From assembly GCA_030830765.1 (NCBI GenBank), contig JAURMJ010000403.1:1-7555 (forward strand): DNA of 7,555 nucleotides, written 5' to 3'. Source of the stretch: Quisquiliibacterium sp. (lineage in GTDB: Bacteria; Pseudomonadota; Gammaproteobacteria; Burkholderiales; Burkholderiaceae_E). The translations under genes were made by a program, and so were the position numbers. Shown here piece after piece: positions 6,391-7,555 of this stretch; positions within the stretch are counted from its first letter, which is position 1, and each line of letters begins with the position of its first letter. The notes under the pieces were generated by a model. It had not been told where the DNA came from, searched no databases, and worked only from the letters and a program-made list of their open reading frames with translations.

Positions 6391-7218
6391 ATGCCCAATA
6401 TTTTTGATGCCGGCCAGCAGCGGCAGTACCTGGAAGACGGTTACGTCATCGTACGCCGACTATTTGACCCGCAGGAAATCCAACTGTTGCGCGAAGCGAT
6501 CGAAACCGATCCGAACCTGCGTGCCTGTTTTTATGACCGCACCGACTCGCAGGGACTTGCGACGCGAATGGCGCAATGGAACCATCCCGGGGAAAGCGTC
6601 TACGGGCTCGCGGCACGATCAGCGCGCATGGTCGACACAATGGAATGGATGCTCGGCGGAGAGGTCTATCACTACCACTCGAAACTGACTGCCAAGGAGC
6701 CGCGCGTCGGTGGTGCCTGGGAATGGCATCAGGATTACGGTTACTGGTACAACAACGGCTGCGTTTTCCCCAACATGGCCAGCGTGATGATCGCGCTTGA
6801 CGACTCGACCCGCGAGAACGGCTGCCTGCAGGTACTGCGCGGTTCGCATCGCTGCGGCCGCATCGACCATGTGCTGCTTGAGGGCGAACAGGTAGGCGCC
6901 GATCTGACCAGGGTCGATGAGATGCGCAAGCGCATGGATCTCGTCTACTGCGAAATGGAACCGGGCGATGCGCTGTTCTTTCACTGCAACTTGATGCACC
7001 GCTCGGACAGCAACCGCTCGGACAAGCGTCGATGGACGCTGATCTGCTGTTACAACGCAGCCAGCAACGATCCCTACCTGGAACATCATCATCCGCGCTA
7101 CACGCCACTGAGCAAAGTAACAGACTCGGCAATTCTTGATGCCGGGCTGAAGTTCTCCGGATCCACAGCCGAATTCCGAAAGCATGCATCGCGACCGCCG
7201 GAGTTGAAGGCTGACTAA
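6391..7218 (+). CDS. Phytanoyl-CoA dioxygenase (PhyH) family Fe(II)/2-oxoglutarate oxygenase
   Basis: Non-haem iron oxygenase that would couple 2-oxoglutarate decarboxylation to hydroxylation of a small substrate. The 275-aa protein shows YLEDGYVIVRRLF (13-25) at the N-terminus, the HxD metal motif in EWHQDYGYWY (His113, Asp115), GCLQVLRGSH (144-153), and PGDALFFHCNLMHRSDSN (191-208) with the distal metal ligand His203. Arg214 lies 11 residues later, the spacing expected for the 2-oxoglutarate-binding arginine. All iron and cosubstrate ligands therefore look intact. The gene starts 48 bp after the amidohydrolase and is probably co-transcribed with it. An AGGAG (6375-6379) lies 11 nt before the ATG, a long spacing, but an in-frame stop directly precedes the ATG. 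Relatives hydroxylate phytanoyl-CoA, ectoine, proline and other compounds; the substrate here is unknown. Confidence 0.9.
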   Translation: MPNIFDAGQQRQYLEDGYVIVRRLFDPQEIQLLREAIETDPNLRACFYDRTDSQGLATRMAQWNHPGESVYGLAARSARMVDTMEWMLGGEVYHYHSKLTAKEPRVGGAWEWHQDYGYWYNNGCVFPNMASVMIALDDSTRENGCLQVLRGSHRCGRIDHVLLEGEQVGADLTRVDEMRKRMDLVYCEMEPGDALFFHCNLMHRSDSNRSDKRRWTLICCYNAASNDPYLEHHHPRYTPLSKVTDSAILDAGLKFSGSTAEFRKHASRPPELKAD

Positions 7219-7265
7219 CCTTGTCAGCACCGCAAAACCGATAAAGGTCAAATCCTTGGCAAAAT

Positions 7266-7314
7266 AGAGGGCTAAGCAGGCCGTTTACCCTCTTGGGGTC
7301 GCCTTTTGACCCCA
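7266..7314 (+). promoter_or_regulatory. Two back-to-back hairpins in the thiolase leader
   Basis: The first hairpin pairs AGAGGG (7266-7271) and TAA (7273-7275, after a bulged C) with TTA (7285-7287) and CCCTCT (7288-7293). The second pairs TGGGGTC (7294-7300) with GACCCCA (7308-7314) around a loop with four T residues. They abut with no gap and end 6 nt before the AGGAG of the thiolase gene. No T-run follows, so classical termination is not supported; a 5'-leader stem pair or weak attenuator is more likely. Confidence 0.5.
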
Positions 7315-7320
7315 CTTATC

Positions 7321-7325
7321 AGGAG
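7321..7325 (+). promoter_or_regulatory. Ribosome binding site of the thiolase gene
   Basis: AGGAG with a 6-nt spacer to the ATG at 7332. Confidence 0.75.
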
Positions 7326-7331
7326 TTGAGA

Positions 7332-7555
7332 ATGAGCACACGTGATGTGGTCGTGCTGGGTGCAGCAAGATCCGCAATCGGCGCCTTTGGCGGATCCCTG
7401 TCGGATATTGAGCCGGCCGAACTCGGTGGCACTGTGATGAAGGCCGCCATTGAACGCTCGGGCGTCGACCCGAAGGTGATCAACTATGTGACCGTGGGCA
7501 ACACGATCCCGACTGAGGGCCGTTCGGCCTACGTCGCGCGCGTCGCGTCGATCCA
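7332..7555 (+). CDS. Thiolase / acetyl-CoA C-acyltransferase (partial, 5' end only)
   Basis: The first 74 codons of a thiolase-family enzyme; the rest lies beyond the right edge. The N-terminal thiolase domain is evident from VVVLGAARSAIGAFGGSL (residues 6-23), PAELGGTVMKAAIERSGVDP (28-47) and VGNTIPTEGRSAYVARVAS (55-73), closely resembling PhaA, BktB and AtoB-type biosynthetic or beta-ketothiolases. The active-site cysteine, normally near residue 90, is outside the window. The ATG is supported by AGGAG 6 nt upstream. Its 113-bp leader with hairpins suggests a separate transcription unit from the PhyH gene. Fatty-acid, polyhydroxyalkanoate or branched-acid metabolism are all possible; the sequence does not discriminate. 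Confidence 0.9.
   Translation, partial: MSTRDVVVLGAARSAIGAFGGSLSDIEPAELGGTVMKAAIERSGVDPKVINYVTVGNTIPTEGRSAYVARVASI

Noticed and set aside
6446..7315. 289-aa open frame on the minus strand opposite the PhyH gene
   Set aside because: Low-complexity Arg/Ser/Cys-rich composition with no family resemblance, lying antisense to a gene with complete motifs; a typical shadow frame in GC-rich coding DNA.
6374..7329. Identical CAGGAGTTGA before both the PhyH and thiolase starts
   Set aside because: The match is 10 bp and mostly the Shine-Dalgarno sequence itself; no wider repeat surrounds it.

Overview
The window is GC-rich, densely coded bacterial chromosome. It carries a NitT/TauT-type ABC importer with a Tat-like signal on its binding protein, an L-aspartate dehydrogenase, an N-formylglutamate-amidohydrolase-family enzyme, a PhyH dioxygenase and a thiolase. 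That mix suggests a proteobacterium, most likely a betaproteobacterium of the Burkholderiales type. This placement is an inference from gene content and signal-peptide style. No rRNA, tRNA, CRISPR or insertion sequence was seen.

Layout. The leftward (minus-strand) block, read in transcription order, is: aspartate dehydrogenase (5448-4627, GTG start); a 248-bp gap with a plausible sigma70-type promoter; a 387-aa protein resembling a divergent Bacillus Tgl-type transglutaminase (4378-3215); a 147-bp gap with a 13-bp perfect hairpin; a periplasmic NMT1/THI5-like binding protein (3067-2063); a permease (2013-1261, apparent TTG start); an ATPase (1282-479); and a second permease (479 to beyond position 1). 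The last three genes overlap (22 bp, then a 1-base stop/start overlap TGATG), as expected for a coupled operon.

The rightward block begins 102 bp from the dehydrogenase start. It contains an FGase-family amidohydrolase (5551-6342), a PhyH-family Fe(II)/2-oxoglutarate dioxygenase (6391-7218) and, after a 113-bp leader with two back-to-back hairpins, the start of a thiolase gene (7332 to beyond 7555).

Reading of the locus (inference). The importer brings in an unknown small molecule. The amidohydrolase, dioxygenase and dehydrogenase could process an N-formyl- or N-acyl-amino-acid-like compound, with aspartate or a related amino acid oxidised at the end. No transcriptional regulator and no dedicated NAD-biosynthesis, thiamine or histidine-utilisation gene is visible. 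The least ordinary member is the Tgl-like protein: the transglutaminase fold signature and the candidate nucleophilic cysteine are present, but the other catalytic residues known from Bacillus are not clearly conserved.
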